Shown: positions 43,609 through 53,940 of the stretch, piece by piece
How positions within the stretch are numbered: position 1 is the stretch's first letter
Layout of the letters: each line of letters opens with the position of its first letter
Assembly: GCA_030407085.1 (NCBI GenBank)
Contig: CM059584.1
Span: 62,635,501 to 62,699,500, forward strand
Source: Trichopria drosophilae
Lineage: Eukaryota > Arthropoda > Insecta > Hymenoptera > Diapriidae
Length of the DNA stretch: 64,000 bases
Direction: 5' to 3'
Made by a program: the position numbers and the translations under genes
Notes under the pieces: generated by a model
What the model saw: the letters and a program-made list of their open reading frames with translations, nothing else
What the model was told of the DNA's origin: nothing
Databases searched by the model: none

Positions 43609-44640
43609 CTATAACCGCAAGTTTGGATTTTTTAAGCAAATTGTAGGTAGATGAGGGCCAAAACTCGTTGACATAAATTGGTTTGGCAGCATTAGTATCT
43701 TCGGATAATTTCGGGAACCATTCCTGGTCGGTAATTTTCCCCAACTTACGCTTTGTTTCGACGATGAAATTTCGAACGTCAACGGATTTGAAGCATATTT
43801 TAATGGAGAAATACTGTGCAGGAGTTGTCGAAATAGCATCACCAGAATAGGAGGTCGATTATATTCGATTTTTTCGATTTTTAAAATGTAACTAAATAGA
43901 CTAGGCAATTTTAAGTGATTAAGCACGAGGAGCATAATTTCATTACATGTCAGACAGCACCAATTGGGGATACGGTTTACTATTAGGTATGTAGTTGGTC
44001 GTGCAAGGGCATTGCTATTCTTCATATATTTTACATCGGATTTGAGAACGTTGCATACAGCGGTGTTCTGCTGTTCGGCAGATGATAAATTAGAAAGATC
44101 GGTTGGAATGGCATTAGTATCGGCTCTAACAGCCGTAAGTTCCTGTCGCACACCGTTAATCGCTTTGAGGATTTGCGAAAATTGTTGAACCGTATCCAGA
44201 GACAGCGTTCGGGACAAGGTAGGCGAGACGGATGATACTTGCGGAGGGAGGGAACTAGCCGAAAATAGTCGCGACGGTGTAATAACGGCTGCACTCCATG
44301 AAGAAGAGAGGACGGAGTAGGGAGCGCTAGGAGAGATACGTCACGCGCGACTACAATAGTTGCGACGGTAGGCGGCGGAAGAAGTAAGTGCGACAAAGAG
44401 CGCACACAACACACGGATTCCGATTTGCCGCGTATGTAGAGCCGTCCACAAGACTCGTGAAAACACTTTTCGCAATCGGGACACTTGACGAAATCGATAA
44501 CAGACTTGTCGCACTTTGCAGAAATTACGCGAACCGCTGCGTTATGGTCCGATTTGCTGCTACTTCGAGTTTTCGGTATCGGTTCTTGTACCTTGTAATA
44601 TGTCGCTCGTCTTCAATTCAGCGTCAATGACAGTTCTTAC
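43609..44640 (-). pseudogene. LINE-4: ORF1 remnant (PHD-finger family)
   Basis: Same family as LINE-2. The N-terminal finger lies near 44570-44400 (CDKSVIDFVKCPDCEKC, FHESCGRLY). The middle (44217-43609) has FSQILKAINGVRQELTAV, LSNLSSAEQQNTAVC and NALARPTTYLIVNRIPNWC, corresponding to the RRM start. It degrades after 43850. ORF2 is absent. The upstream 44640-44700 sequence resembles the LINE-2 leader. Confidence 0.7.
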
Positions 44641-45127
44641 TTGAAATAGGTGGCTGACATATAGCACCACGTGACTGAGGTAGACTTGCGCAGTTGACGT
44701 TGGCTTTGTGATTTTTTTTCCCTTGACTTTTTTTATCTTAAATTGTGCCCAGAGTATGCATTTTTAAGACACAAATTACAAAAATAAATTTTGAAATTTT
44801 TTCGCGCCTCTGAAAAATCGCTAAATATGACAATTTTTGCCCCGTAACGATAATCCGCTATAGCAAACCTGGTAAAAAACTGGCTATCCGAAAAAATAAT
44901 ATTTGACAATATGATTTTGATGTATATTGGTCTCCTGATTACAAATATGATGCCAGAAATTGGCGCTCGTCAATATTTGGCCGCTATCTTGAAAAAATAG
45001 CCAAAAAACGTGATTTTTTTTTGCATTTACATATTGGAATAGTATTTTATGTAACAGGCGTACGGTTTTCTCGGCATTATGTTTGTTTTAAAGACCTAAA
45101 ACTAGTCATTACTGATGAGCAGCTACA
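44641..45127. other. AT-rich stretch, nothing recognised
   Basis: LINE-4 leader-like sequence at its start, then AT-rich DNA without genes or clear repeats. Confidence 0.35.
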
Positions 45128-46090
45128 TAATGCATTATTTATTACCGTTATTACTGTTAATTGTTATTAATATTAATTGTTACAATGGAATTAATAATTT
45201 GAAGATATTTTAATGAATTGAAATTAACATTTGCATTCGCGTTTACGACATTTTCAATAACATTACCAATTTAGATAGAATTAACCTACGATTATCGTTT
45301 TCGTAGTGTTCGTATCGTGTTCGTATCGTACTGAAGAACAGCGATTGAAAAGTAAAACAAATGAAAGTTTTGACAGGTCTACTCTGCATGTCTGTATACT
45401 TATAGAGTTACATTACCGCACGCAAAACTTCTTACCGCAGGCTAAATTATAAGACCAGTAAAGTGTGGGAAAGTGGCACTTTGCACACACAAATACGTGT
45501 GCAAAATCGAACTTTGCACACTATAATAGGAAATAGTATCGTATACTATTTTTCCTATTAAGTGCGCAAAGTTCGACACCTACATACAACATTTAAAGTG
45601 GCGGTGCAAGGGCGGTGGAGAAGGGGGGGGGGGGGCGGAGCCCCCCCGACCGAAAGCAGTATTTGTAAATGCTTTTGAAATAAATAGACTAAATTTATAA
45701 ATATCTATGTAACACATTATTTATTATCGTTATTACTATTAATTGTTATTAATATTTTATATAAATTTTAATGAATTTAAATATTCATTCGCATTCGCGT
45801 TTTCGGGTACATTTTCAATTAAATTACTATTTTAGATAGAATTAACCTATACCTATCGTTTTCCGTACTGAAGAACAGCGATTGAAAGTAATACAAATGA
45901 AAGTTTTGACAGGTCTCTTCTACATGTCTGTATACCTATAGCGCTACTTTACCGCACGCAAAACTTCATTACCGCACGCAAATTTTCTTTACCGGACGCA
46001 TTTTAAGCTATATCAGTAACGAGGCACTTTGCGCACGGAAATGCGTGCGCAAAGTACGAACTTTGTGCACGATAATAGGAAAATAATATT
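45128..46090 (+). repeat. Diverged direct repeat, two copies about 580 bp apart
   Basis: Copy 1 about 45128-45560 and copy 2 about 45708-46090 share in order TTATTACTRTTAATTGTTAT, TTAGATAGAATTAACCTA, CTGAAGAACAGCGATTGAAA, ATGAAAGTTTTGACAGGTCT, CATGTCTGTATAC, TTACCGCACGCAAAACTTC and CGAACTTTG. The second copy is the shorter. A G-rich spacer with a G13 run lies at about 45620-45655. Confidence 0.8.
45512..45579. repeat. 68-nt imperfect palindrome
   Basis: From CGAACTTTGCACACTATAAT to ATTAAGTGCGCAAAGTTCG, the two halves pair nearly throughout (CGAACTTTGC/GCAAAGTTCG outside, AATAGGAAA/TTTCCTATT inside) around AGTATCGTATACT. It lies at the end of repeat copy 1. Confidence 0.75.
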
Positions 46091-48909
46091 TTCTGCATGC
46101 ATTAGCGCGGGTGACCAGTGTTCGCATTGCGCGTCCCTATCATCTTCTCGATTCCTTTCTAGCTCTCAGATGCCTAGTTTCGAACCCAACCCTCGCTCTG
46201 CCCCTCAGCCCCCTTATACTCCTATCATACTGATCGTATTTTGTTTAATTTCGATCAAACTCGGTCCTCTGCTTTCCCATACTGAAAATATAATTCTCCC
46301 TTTCTCTCATTTTTTTGTCGATGAATTTCCCTCGACAACTGAGCGATCTCCCCTTTAATCTCATAAACCACAAAATACTAAATGGCCATGTGCATTTTCT
46401 TTTCGGCCCGGGCAATTTTATCCGTTCCCGGTTACCTACAATGTCTGTTTTATCCTTCCTATGGCGACTTTCTACAGTTTCTACGTAATTGTAAGTAATA
46501 GCGGCGAGAGGGCGCGTTTATTAACTCCTTAAATTCTGTTTCCCGAAAGCGAGCGATCTATCTACCACGTCATCTCTGGTTATACCATGATCTACGCCCA
46601 TCGCTCATCTATGAAGTTGAAAACGAAGCTGAATGCGTGTAGAGTTTCATAAGAATGGGTTTTGAGAATTGCCAGTTTTTTTCAAGTTTTTACTTTTGTT
46701 TCCGCACAGATATGTACAGATTCCTTTTGAAATTTTGGTAAATTGATTTCGACAGAAACGTCAAACAAATGGCCGTTCGATTTGATGGAAACTAGAAACT
46801 GTTCCTGACTAGAAGAGGTGAACTCATTCAAAATAAAATGTTTCAAAATATCCAGACATTTGTTACGTTTTTTATTTTATTTAATGTCACTTATACTTTA
46901 ACATTATGCGTAATTTGCTAAACACAAAAATCCATGTGTTATCAAATGCATTAATTATTAAAATAAATATCATTTTTATATTATAATGTGTAATGTTTTA
47001 CATTTTTTAATTCAATTTTTTTTAATGTCTTGCAGTTTCCCATTTGAAAAAGAAATTAATTAAATTTTTTGAATGTTTAAAATATTTCAATATTTTTATT
47101 TGAATGTGTCTTTATTCTATACTAAAATTCCAATTACAATCGTGAAATTAAAAAGAAAGTGAATTCTGTGTTTACTATCTCTGAGAATACAAGCCAATTC
47201 AATTTAAGTATTGTACACATTTTGTGCTATTAAAAGTTCTCCCCAGTATATTCATGATGGTTACTTTTAAGATGCTTTTCTTGACATACAATGTAATTGA
47301 GTATTTTATTTACCAAGTGTCTATATTCGTGCATAACTTTTCATTCTGTGATGTGGAATGAGATTATTGCAACAAGATGTGGACATACATTAAATAATTA
47401 ACCGTGAGTTAATCTTATGAAGTGGAAACAAATTTTATTTTTGTCATTTACAATAAAAATGGTGTTTATAAAAACGAATGTTCTGATGAATTGTGTTGCC
47501 TCTAAATATACTATTCATTTTATTTTACTTTTACCAGTACCAATTCAACGTAGGATATTAAAATATTTCAATCCTTCAAAATCTTTCTTAACCCATTAAA
47601 ATTATCTGGTTTTTCTATGTATTCTTAGTTTTCTAGTAAACAAAGAATACAGTTATTAAAAATTATTCAGTTTTATAGGTTTGAATTCAATTTATTGACC
47701 AAAATGAGTAATTCCCTATTTTCAATAATTTGAAATTATCATCTGCAATTCTATTAATTCTAGAATTAATAACGACTACTAAGTATCCTTATTGCCTCAT
47801 GTTAAAATTATTAATTCACTTGTATACTTTATTATCAGGTGTTCAACAATTATTATTTCAAAAAGAACGCTTTTCAAGTACGTAGAGGTCAATGATATTA
47901 ACATTAACATTATATATACTTGGATTTCTATGTTTTTACCTTCCGTTAAACTTTTGAGGACTCAAATACACAAGTGACAAAAACATTCTTACTGATTTAT
48001 ATTGAACACATTCTATTAACACATTACTCTACTACTGTGTTGATTTATTGTGATAATAATTTTTTCAGCATATTCAATGGTAAGGTTATTTTTATACAGA
48101 ATAAGATGCTCTTAAAGATCTAAGCAATGATTATATATCTTTGTCTTTAAAAACCCACACCAATAAAACTGAAATTATGATAGATGAAGAAACAACATGC
48201 TTGCATTGCCTAATCCAGGGTTACAGCAGAGATTTGGCTAGATTTATATGTGGGGCATTTCACGGTTCAAACACTAGAGAGTAAAAAAAAAACAAATAAT
48301 AAAATGTTTACCTGAGTTACTGTATACGTGTTTTTGCTCAAGTTAGGTATAATTAGATTTAAGAATTGATTCCTAAAATGTTTATTTAAAAAATGGTAAA
48401 AAACATTGAAAAAATACATCTTTTTTGCGGTTGCATATTTCTTAGTAATTACAATCAATGACAATGAGGACTATATACAAATTCTCAGGATAGTTGTCTA
48501 GTTCAACATCAGCAGCTGTAATGTGATCGGGAGAAGAAATAAAACATATGTATTACACGTCGCAGTTCAAAACCAGAAACAATTTGTTGTAAACGCTTTA
48601 CTAAATGTTTTCCTTCATACCGTGAAATACCTGCGGAGAGTGGACGAAGAAAAAGATAGGTCGGTTGGCTGGTTGGTCTATATACAATAGACACAGACTT
48701 ACAAGTGATGAAGAGCATGGCCTTATAGGGAAGCAGTGATGGGACATTAATCACCAAGCAATAAATATGTGTGGTAATCGAACCAACGCAAAATTTTAGT
48801 TCCTATAATTACTGCAGTATATATACATGTACTACATTAATATCCATTTTTCTTTTGCAAAAATACCCTTGATATTATAAAAAAATTAATGTAACTTTTT
48901 CTGCAGTAA
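46091..48909. other. Unassigned AT-rich stretch
   Basis: 46100-46370 is pyrimidine-rich with a 109-codon plus frame (46029-46358) of no known family. At 48440-48757 (minus) a frame with GISRYEGKHLVKRLQQIVSG follows a good acceptor (CCACTCTCCGCAG), and another acceptor (CACATTACAG) precedes an open stretch ADVELDNYPENLYIVLIV. These could be exon remnants of a host or transposon gene but I cannot name it. The rest shows nothing. Confidence 0.3.
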
Positions 48910-49144
48910 CCCAGATAGCAACGTGAGTCTCATATCGCCATACTATATGCACTCATAAGTGAGACTTACACTCATTTGTGCGTCTCCATATGAGTGCTAT
49001 TTGTGAACGCAGACCAGATAGCGATTGTCACTCATAAATGAGTTTTTCTATTGCCAGACCTATGCGCATGCGCAATGGTGACATTTTCATTGGGTGCCCT
49101 CAAAAGGGCGGGAAACTTAAAATTATAGTAGTATGTTGTGATTT

Positions 49145-49234
49145 GTTTTCAGTAAACTTTCAGTAAACGTTGCATCTTTATCTAACTCCATGTGTCAGAC
49201 AAAGACGCAACGTTACTGAAAGTCTACTGAAAAC
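49145..49234. repeat. Internal hairpin of the Harbinger-like element
   Basis: TGTTTTCAGTAAACTTTCAG and its inverse CTGAAAGTCTACTGAAAACA flank GTAAACGTTGC...GCAACGTTA. The arms are about 38 bp with few mismatches. Confidence 0.7.
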
Positions 49235-49361
49235 ATTTCCGAACACACCCAGTTTGTAAAAGTCGAGCATGCGCAACAGAAACGTTTGTATATGAAATAA
49301 ATACTCGGAGAATTTAAATTAAAATATTTTGAAATTATGATATTTATTTTGTAATACATTT

Positions 49362-49656
49362 TTAATAAATGTAAATTTCGGATCTCTCGTTCAATTCATT
49401 CAATTTTTTCAATGCAATTGTCATTGCATTTATTGTGTCCCGCTGTTCAGTGTTTCGTTCTATGAGCTCCTTATTTTGCTCGAGAATATTCTGGTTGTGG
49501 CTCATCATTTCTGCATGATACTTCCTGTAAGTAACATAGTTCATTATATATAATCTCATTAATAGCATAAATGGCATAGGATTTTATATACACTTACGCT
49601 AACTTTTCATCAAGTGAATTTATTCGTTCCATTATTTCATTTTGATTGAATGGCAT
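49362..49656 (-). CDS. Spliced 73-residue coiled-coil protein
   Basis: Minus strand. ATG at 49656-49654, exon to 49598, donor GTAAGT at 49597, intron 49525-49597 (73 bp), acceptor TTACTTACAG ending at 49525, last exon 49524-49362 with stop. The exon phases fit: the split codon GC|G gives Ala. The protein begins MPFNQNEIMERINSLDEKLA and continues KYHAEMMSHNQNILEQNKEL, then TINAMTIALKKLNELNE. It is Asn/Glu/Lys-rich and probably one long coiled coil. Upstream there are also an acceptor at 49679 and a donor at 49806 (CATT|GTAAGT), giving a candidate 5' UTR exon. It may be the remnant of the second (Myb/SANT-type) Harbinger protein; no DNA-binding domain is visible. Confidence 0.45.
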
Positions 49657-49969
49657 TGATGGGCGCTCCTGATTTTTTCTGAAGTAATAATCAATTGATA
49701 CGTGTGTTAATAAAATTAAATATACCTAAAATTATATCAAATACATAACCTAAGCTGCATAACCTAAGAAACTGACAAGTACAGGGAGGTAAAATATTCT
49801 ACTTACAATGTCACTCCTGATGATTAATTATACAATTGTATAAATTAATTTTCGGCACCTTTTCCACTTTATTTGTCAAACAATTGGGAATTGTCGTTTC
49901 TTATACCTGATCAGAAACTTTATAATCCTCTGTCGCACGAACACTATTCTGATGCAGGTGGTATTATAC

Positions 49970-49981
49970 TTATATATATAA
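49970..49981 (-). promoter_or_regulatory. Candidate TATA box of the small gene
   Basis: TTATATATATAA stands about 165 nt upstream of the 49807 exon end on the minus strand. It is a plausible core promoter by position, but AT-rich DNA gives such matches by chance. Confidence 0.2.
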
Positions 49982-50101
49982 GTATCACAAAATTGATTGT
50001 AACACAATGATTTGAAGTCTCATGTGAACTCATATACGCACTCATAAATGAGATCTCAAATATGAGCCCAACGTGAGACTCATGCCTTGCTATCTGGGTA
50101 A

Positions 50102-50945
50102 TCTGGAAGCTGGGTATCTTCCTGTGTGCACGAGGAGGTCCAGTCCCAGACTAGGGTTATTCTAAAACCTGTAGAATCCGAATCGGGTGGTAAAAATTCA
50201 TTAAAAGTGGTTGTTTTTGTTTGTTATACATTGTTGTTTACACAATATATAAAAAGTTGTTTTTTGTTCTGGACAAAGTTTTTTCTATTACTCTTGGCTA
50301 TTTTAAGAAGGAAATCATCGGTACAGTTTTCTCTAAAACCTATCCGGTAAGAAGGCTGGCATTAAAAATAATTGGAATTTATCGTAAACGCAATTAAAGC
50401 AACAAATTTCCAATTGATTTGAATCCTCCCAGTTAGAAAAGGCTTGCATTAAAAACCGTTATAAATGTAACAAAAAGTGATTAAAATTACAGAATTTTCA
50501 ATCGCATTGAATCCTTGATTTGACTACAACAGGTTTAGTATTAAATGCAATAATTTGAAATTGGTTAACATACACATCAATGACATTTAATGGCCGACAG
50601 CCTCTTTTGAATCGTTTTGAATACTGTAGGAAGGATTTTAGTCCAGAAAAATTCAATGCCGTTTCCTAGTAATGAAAAAGGCATTTAAAAGCATTACAAA
50701 CTTTGATTCCAAATTTTATTAAAAAAAATTAATTGTTTGCCTTTACTTTTTAACTATGAATTTAATTTCATTTTACTGTTTATTTTGTTTGTAATTTAGA
50801 TATATTAATCAGCTTCAAAAAACTGTTCACGTGCGATCACCGATCCAAGTAGTAGTCCCCAGCTACAGGGCTCAACTTGAGAAAACGCTCATGCGCGACA
50901 CCTACCACTGGTCCATACTGCGTTTTCTTTTTCTTGTTTTCATTA
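50102..50945. other. AT-rich stretch without genes
   Basis: No coding sequence or repeat that I can support. The 74-codon plus frame at 50126-50350 has a hydrophobic middle but no family signature. Confidence 0.35.
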
Positions 50946-51642
50946 TAGACCGAGAGATGTGAAGCATATGACCTCCCGAAGACAAGCAGGCGGACTAGCG
51001 AAGGTCAAAGTAACAAAAAAGTCAAATATACTTACCCCCGCAAGTGCAGCAAATTAAATGTGGGGCTGTTTATGAACGGATTTTTTTTTTCCGAAGCCAA
51101 GCATTTCGCCACCAAGAAAAAACGTTTACAGTGGGTGGAAAAGTGTATCAAAATTAATTGGCGGCCTTCGCAGGTGCAGCGTTTTAGCGTGAGGGTTGAA
51201 TATGTCATGGGAGAATTTTTCGCCGAAGTCAAGCAACTTGCGGCGATGTGCAATGCATTTCTGTGGTTACCAAAAGATGATTCACGCGATTGGCGGCCTT
51301 CGCAGGTACAGCTAAATTGAGATATATCGGAGTTTGGCTCGAAATTAGGTCAATTCCAAAGCAAAACAAGGAAAATAGGAAAATAATAGAGCAGTCCGCT
51401 GTTGGCTGGAAAACATAGTTATGACCTCTAAGAATATGAATCCACATTGGCGGCCCCGTCCTGTACAGCCAAATCCCGTGGGGGTACTAAATCCGGTCAT
51501 AAACAGCCCCACACTTAATTTGCTGCACTTGCGGGGGTAAATATATTTGACTTTTTTGTTACTTTGACCTTCGCTAGTCCGCCTGCAAATTGGCGGCCTG
51601 CTTGTCTTCGGGAGGTCATATGCTTCACATCTCTCGGTCTAT
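50946..51642. mobile_element. 700-bp TIR element with GGCGGCC repeats
   Basis: AGACCGAGAGATGTGAAGC starts at about 50946 and its inverse GCTTCACATCTCTCGGTCT ends at 51642. The arms run 100-140 bp inward (through GACCTCCCGAAGACAAGCAG, TTAAATGTGGGGCTGTTTAT). The right arm has an extra AAATTGGCGGCCTG. Inside are three diverged units with TTGGCGGCCTTCGCAGG and GCCGAAG(C/T)CAAGCA. The 86-codon frame at 51060-51320 is built from these units. Flanks read ATTAT and ATTAA, so a target duplication is uncertain. Confidence 0.7.
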
Positions 51643-51889
51643 TAATGTTTATTGAATAGAAGATACAATGTTTGTCTTTTAAAATCTTTTTTTAAAAGAT
51701 GGCGCTCCTAGTAAACACATGCGAAATTTATCAGTAGTCTTCTTTAATCAAAAAATCTTAATTAAAACCAAAATTAGTGTAAATATTTGAAAGACTAAGT
51801 GAATTTGTGTTCCGGAGATCTTATTACGCAGTCGATACCCAAAATCCGTAGAACACATTCTTTTTAAAACCATTTGTTTATCTTTTAGT
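51643..51889. other. Flank between TIR element and LINE-5
   Basis: AT-rich, no gene. It may contain the 5' end of LINE-5, which I could not fix for lack of a target duplication. Confidence 0.35.
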
Positions 51890-51948
51890 TCGGCGCTAAC
51901 CTCAAAATATTTTAAGACCACGTGTTTTCTAAACTTTGTAAAATAAAA

Positions 51949-52994
51949 ATGTTTCAAGTACAGCAAGATAGACCCACACAAACTGTTTATTGTGGACTGT
52001 GTGGTGAAGCAAAACCTCCAATATCAAACCTGGAAACTGCTGTGAAGTGTGGTAGCTGCGATACGTATTATCATCCAGGTTGTGCTGAACGAGCAAAACG
52101 TAGATCCGATGGTAGTTTTATAAGATGTTGCAAGAGGCCTGAGGACTCGAAATCAAGATCAGCAACTCCACTCCCACAAACCAGCACTTTATTAACACTT
52201 GCTGATATACAAAGTTTAATCGATAACGGAAATAAAAATCTTGCTAAGGATATTGCAAAAGAATTACAGAAGGTCAACGATTCTGTAAAATCCAATCAAG
52301 GTTCTCTCGAGGTCATATCAGGAACCTTAAAAGATGTAAGCTCTCGATTAGATTTAATGGAAAAAAATTACAGCAACATTCAAACTCGTGTATCGGTCTT
52401 AGAAGATGAAATGTCTAAATTAACGGATATTCAAGAACCCCTTACATAAAAAGTTTAAAAGAAGAAATCGAAAACTTAAAGGAATTAATAGAATCACAAA
52501 AGAGACACGACGAACTCGATACATTAATGATGCAGGCAAAATGTGCAGCCGAGAGTAGACAACTTGAGCGTCGGTCAAAAAATGTTATATTTTTTAATGT
52601 ACCCGAAGTAGAAAACCCTCAAGCAGCGATTAGAGTCACAGACATGGATACCATAACAGATCTTCTTCATAAACATCTCAAGCTTGATCTCCTTCCAGTC
52701 TCATCTACTCGGCTAGGGAAACCGGCAAAAGATATAAAAAGACCTGTGTTAGTTACTCTTCAAAATGAAGCCAATACATTTAAAATTTTCAGTAGAGCAA
52801 AACTTCTTCCACTCCAAATCAAAGTGACAAGCGATAAAACACCTGATCAACGAAAACTTATCAGTCTTTTATACGAAAAAATAGATAAGCACAAATCCTC
52901 ACACCCAAATGAAGAGCTTAAAGTAAAAGTTAAAAATTACATGCCATTAATTATTGGAGCTGACAATGAGCCTCGTCAGCCAAAAAACTTGTAA
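51949..52994 (+). pseudogene. LINE-5 ORF1 (PHD finger, coiled coil, RRM), one frameshift
   Basis: The N-terminal PHD-type finger has YCGLCGEAKPPI, CGSCDTYYHPGCAER and CCKRPED. A long heptad-rich helix follows (IAKELQKVNDSVKSNQGS, LDLMEKNYSNIQTRVSVL). A frameshift near 52445 ends the first frame at 52449; the second phase continues SLKEEIENLKELIESQKRH, RRSKNVIFFNVPE (RRM start), LLPVSSTRLGKP and a C-terminal domain ending at 52994. RNA-binding chaperone role by family. Confidence 0.82.
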
Positions 52995-53014
52995 ATGTAC
53001 ATCACAGTCTCCAA

Positions 53015-53643
53015 ATGTACTATCAAAACGTAAATGGATTACGGCTAAAACTCACTACCTTACGACTAAATACACTCGCCATGGCAAAAAAGCCGGATAT
53101 AATTTTATTCACAGAAACGAGCCTTACGCCAGATTTTTTAGACTCCGAAATTGGACTTGACGGGTATACTGTTTATAGACAAGACCGAACCTCAAATAGC
53201 AGTATTCGTAAAAGAGGGGGTGGTTCTTTAATTGCTATAAAAAAGTACATTTGTAGTACCCAAATTCTTGTGGAAAATTCTCCAGTAGACCATTTATTTG
53301 TCAAACTATGTATTGGTGACAAGAAAATTATACTTGGATGCACTTACATCCCTCCACGTTCACCATTAGAAAATTACATCAGCCATGTTACGACAGTAGA
53401 AAACATTAGTCTTGCCCATCCAAACTTCGATCTAACACTGTTCGGGGATTATAATCTAAGTGGTGTCACCTGGGAGTTTTCCCAAGCTCTCAATCATAAC
53501 TTTCTAGCAGGTGTTCCACCAAATGTTCGAGATGCTGCAGACACTATTGGAAACAATTTCTCGTTTCTGGGATTAAATCAATTCTTCCCTGAGCATCCGA
53601 TGAAAAATTACTCCTTGGATCTCCTATTTTCTACGATACACAC
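53015..53643 (+). pseudogene. LINE-5 ORF2, endonuclease part
   Basis: Starts MYYQNVNGLRLKLTTL at ATG 53015. Blocks: IILFTETSLTP, YTVYRQDR, GGGSLIAIKK, ILGCTYIPPRS and LFGDYNLSGVTW. It reads SLDLLFSTIHT where Gypsy-D begins at 53644. Apart from the insertion the frame is open. Confidence 0.85.
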
Positions 53644-53847
53644 TGTGATATATTAGATTTAAGTTGGCAACACTGTTATGCCTAGTCTTCTCTAGCTCTG
53701 TGCGTTCTTCCGTTCCCCCCACACTTTCGTATCATGGCCGTCTTACCGACTACATCGCGTGCTCTTATTTGTAAAGTGATCCAACTTGTATATGAACATC
53801 TAAATAAACAAATAAGTAATATTGATTGGAGTGTTCAATATATTACA
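53644..53847 (+). repeat. 5' LTR of Gypsy-D
   Basis: Starts TGTGATATATTAG and ends CAATATATTACA, so the termini are inverted (TGTGATATAT/ATATATTACA). Same length as the 3' LTR. Confidence 0.92.
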
Positions 53848-53848
53848 T

Positions 53849-53859
53849 TGGCGACGAGG
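53849..53859 (+). other. Gypsy-D primer-binding site
   Basis: TGGCGACGAGG begins one base after the LTR end. TGGCGACGAGG-type sites follow the LTR in many Ty3/Gypsy elements and pair with a tRNA 3' end. I cannot name the tRNA. Confidence 0.6.
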
Positions 53860-53940
53860 TAAAATAAGTATCTTTGTTGAATGTTAAAGAAATCGTGTCA
53901 GTGAAATGTGTGCAACTCAAAAAGTATATAGCAGTTGTAA

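Larger units (their letters stand above)
48910..50098. mobile_element. PIF/Harbinger-like element with a small spliced gene
   Basis: The ends CCCAGATAGCAACG and CTTGCTATCTGGG are inverted. TAA flanks both sides (48907-48909, 50099-50101), fitting the 3-bp TWA duplication of PIF/Harbinger elements. Subterminal regions repeat CACTCATAAATGAG and TGAGTCTCAT motifs on both sides. It contains a 38-bp-arm hairpin at 49145-49234 and, on the minus strand, a two-coding-exon gene at 49362-49656. No DDE transposase, so non-autonomous. Confidence 0.7.

Noticed and set aside
51060..51320. 86-codon plus frame
   Set aside because: Made of the internal repeat units of the TIR element at 50946-51642.
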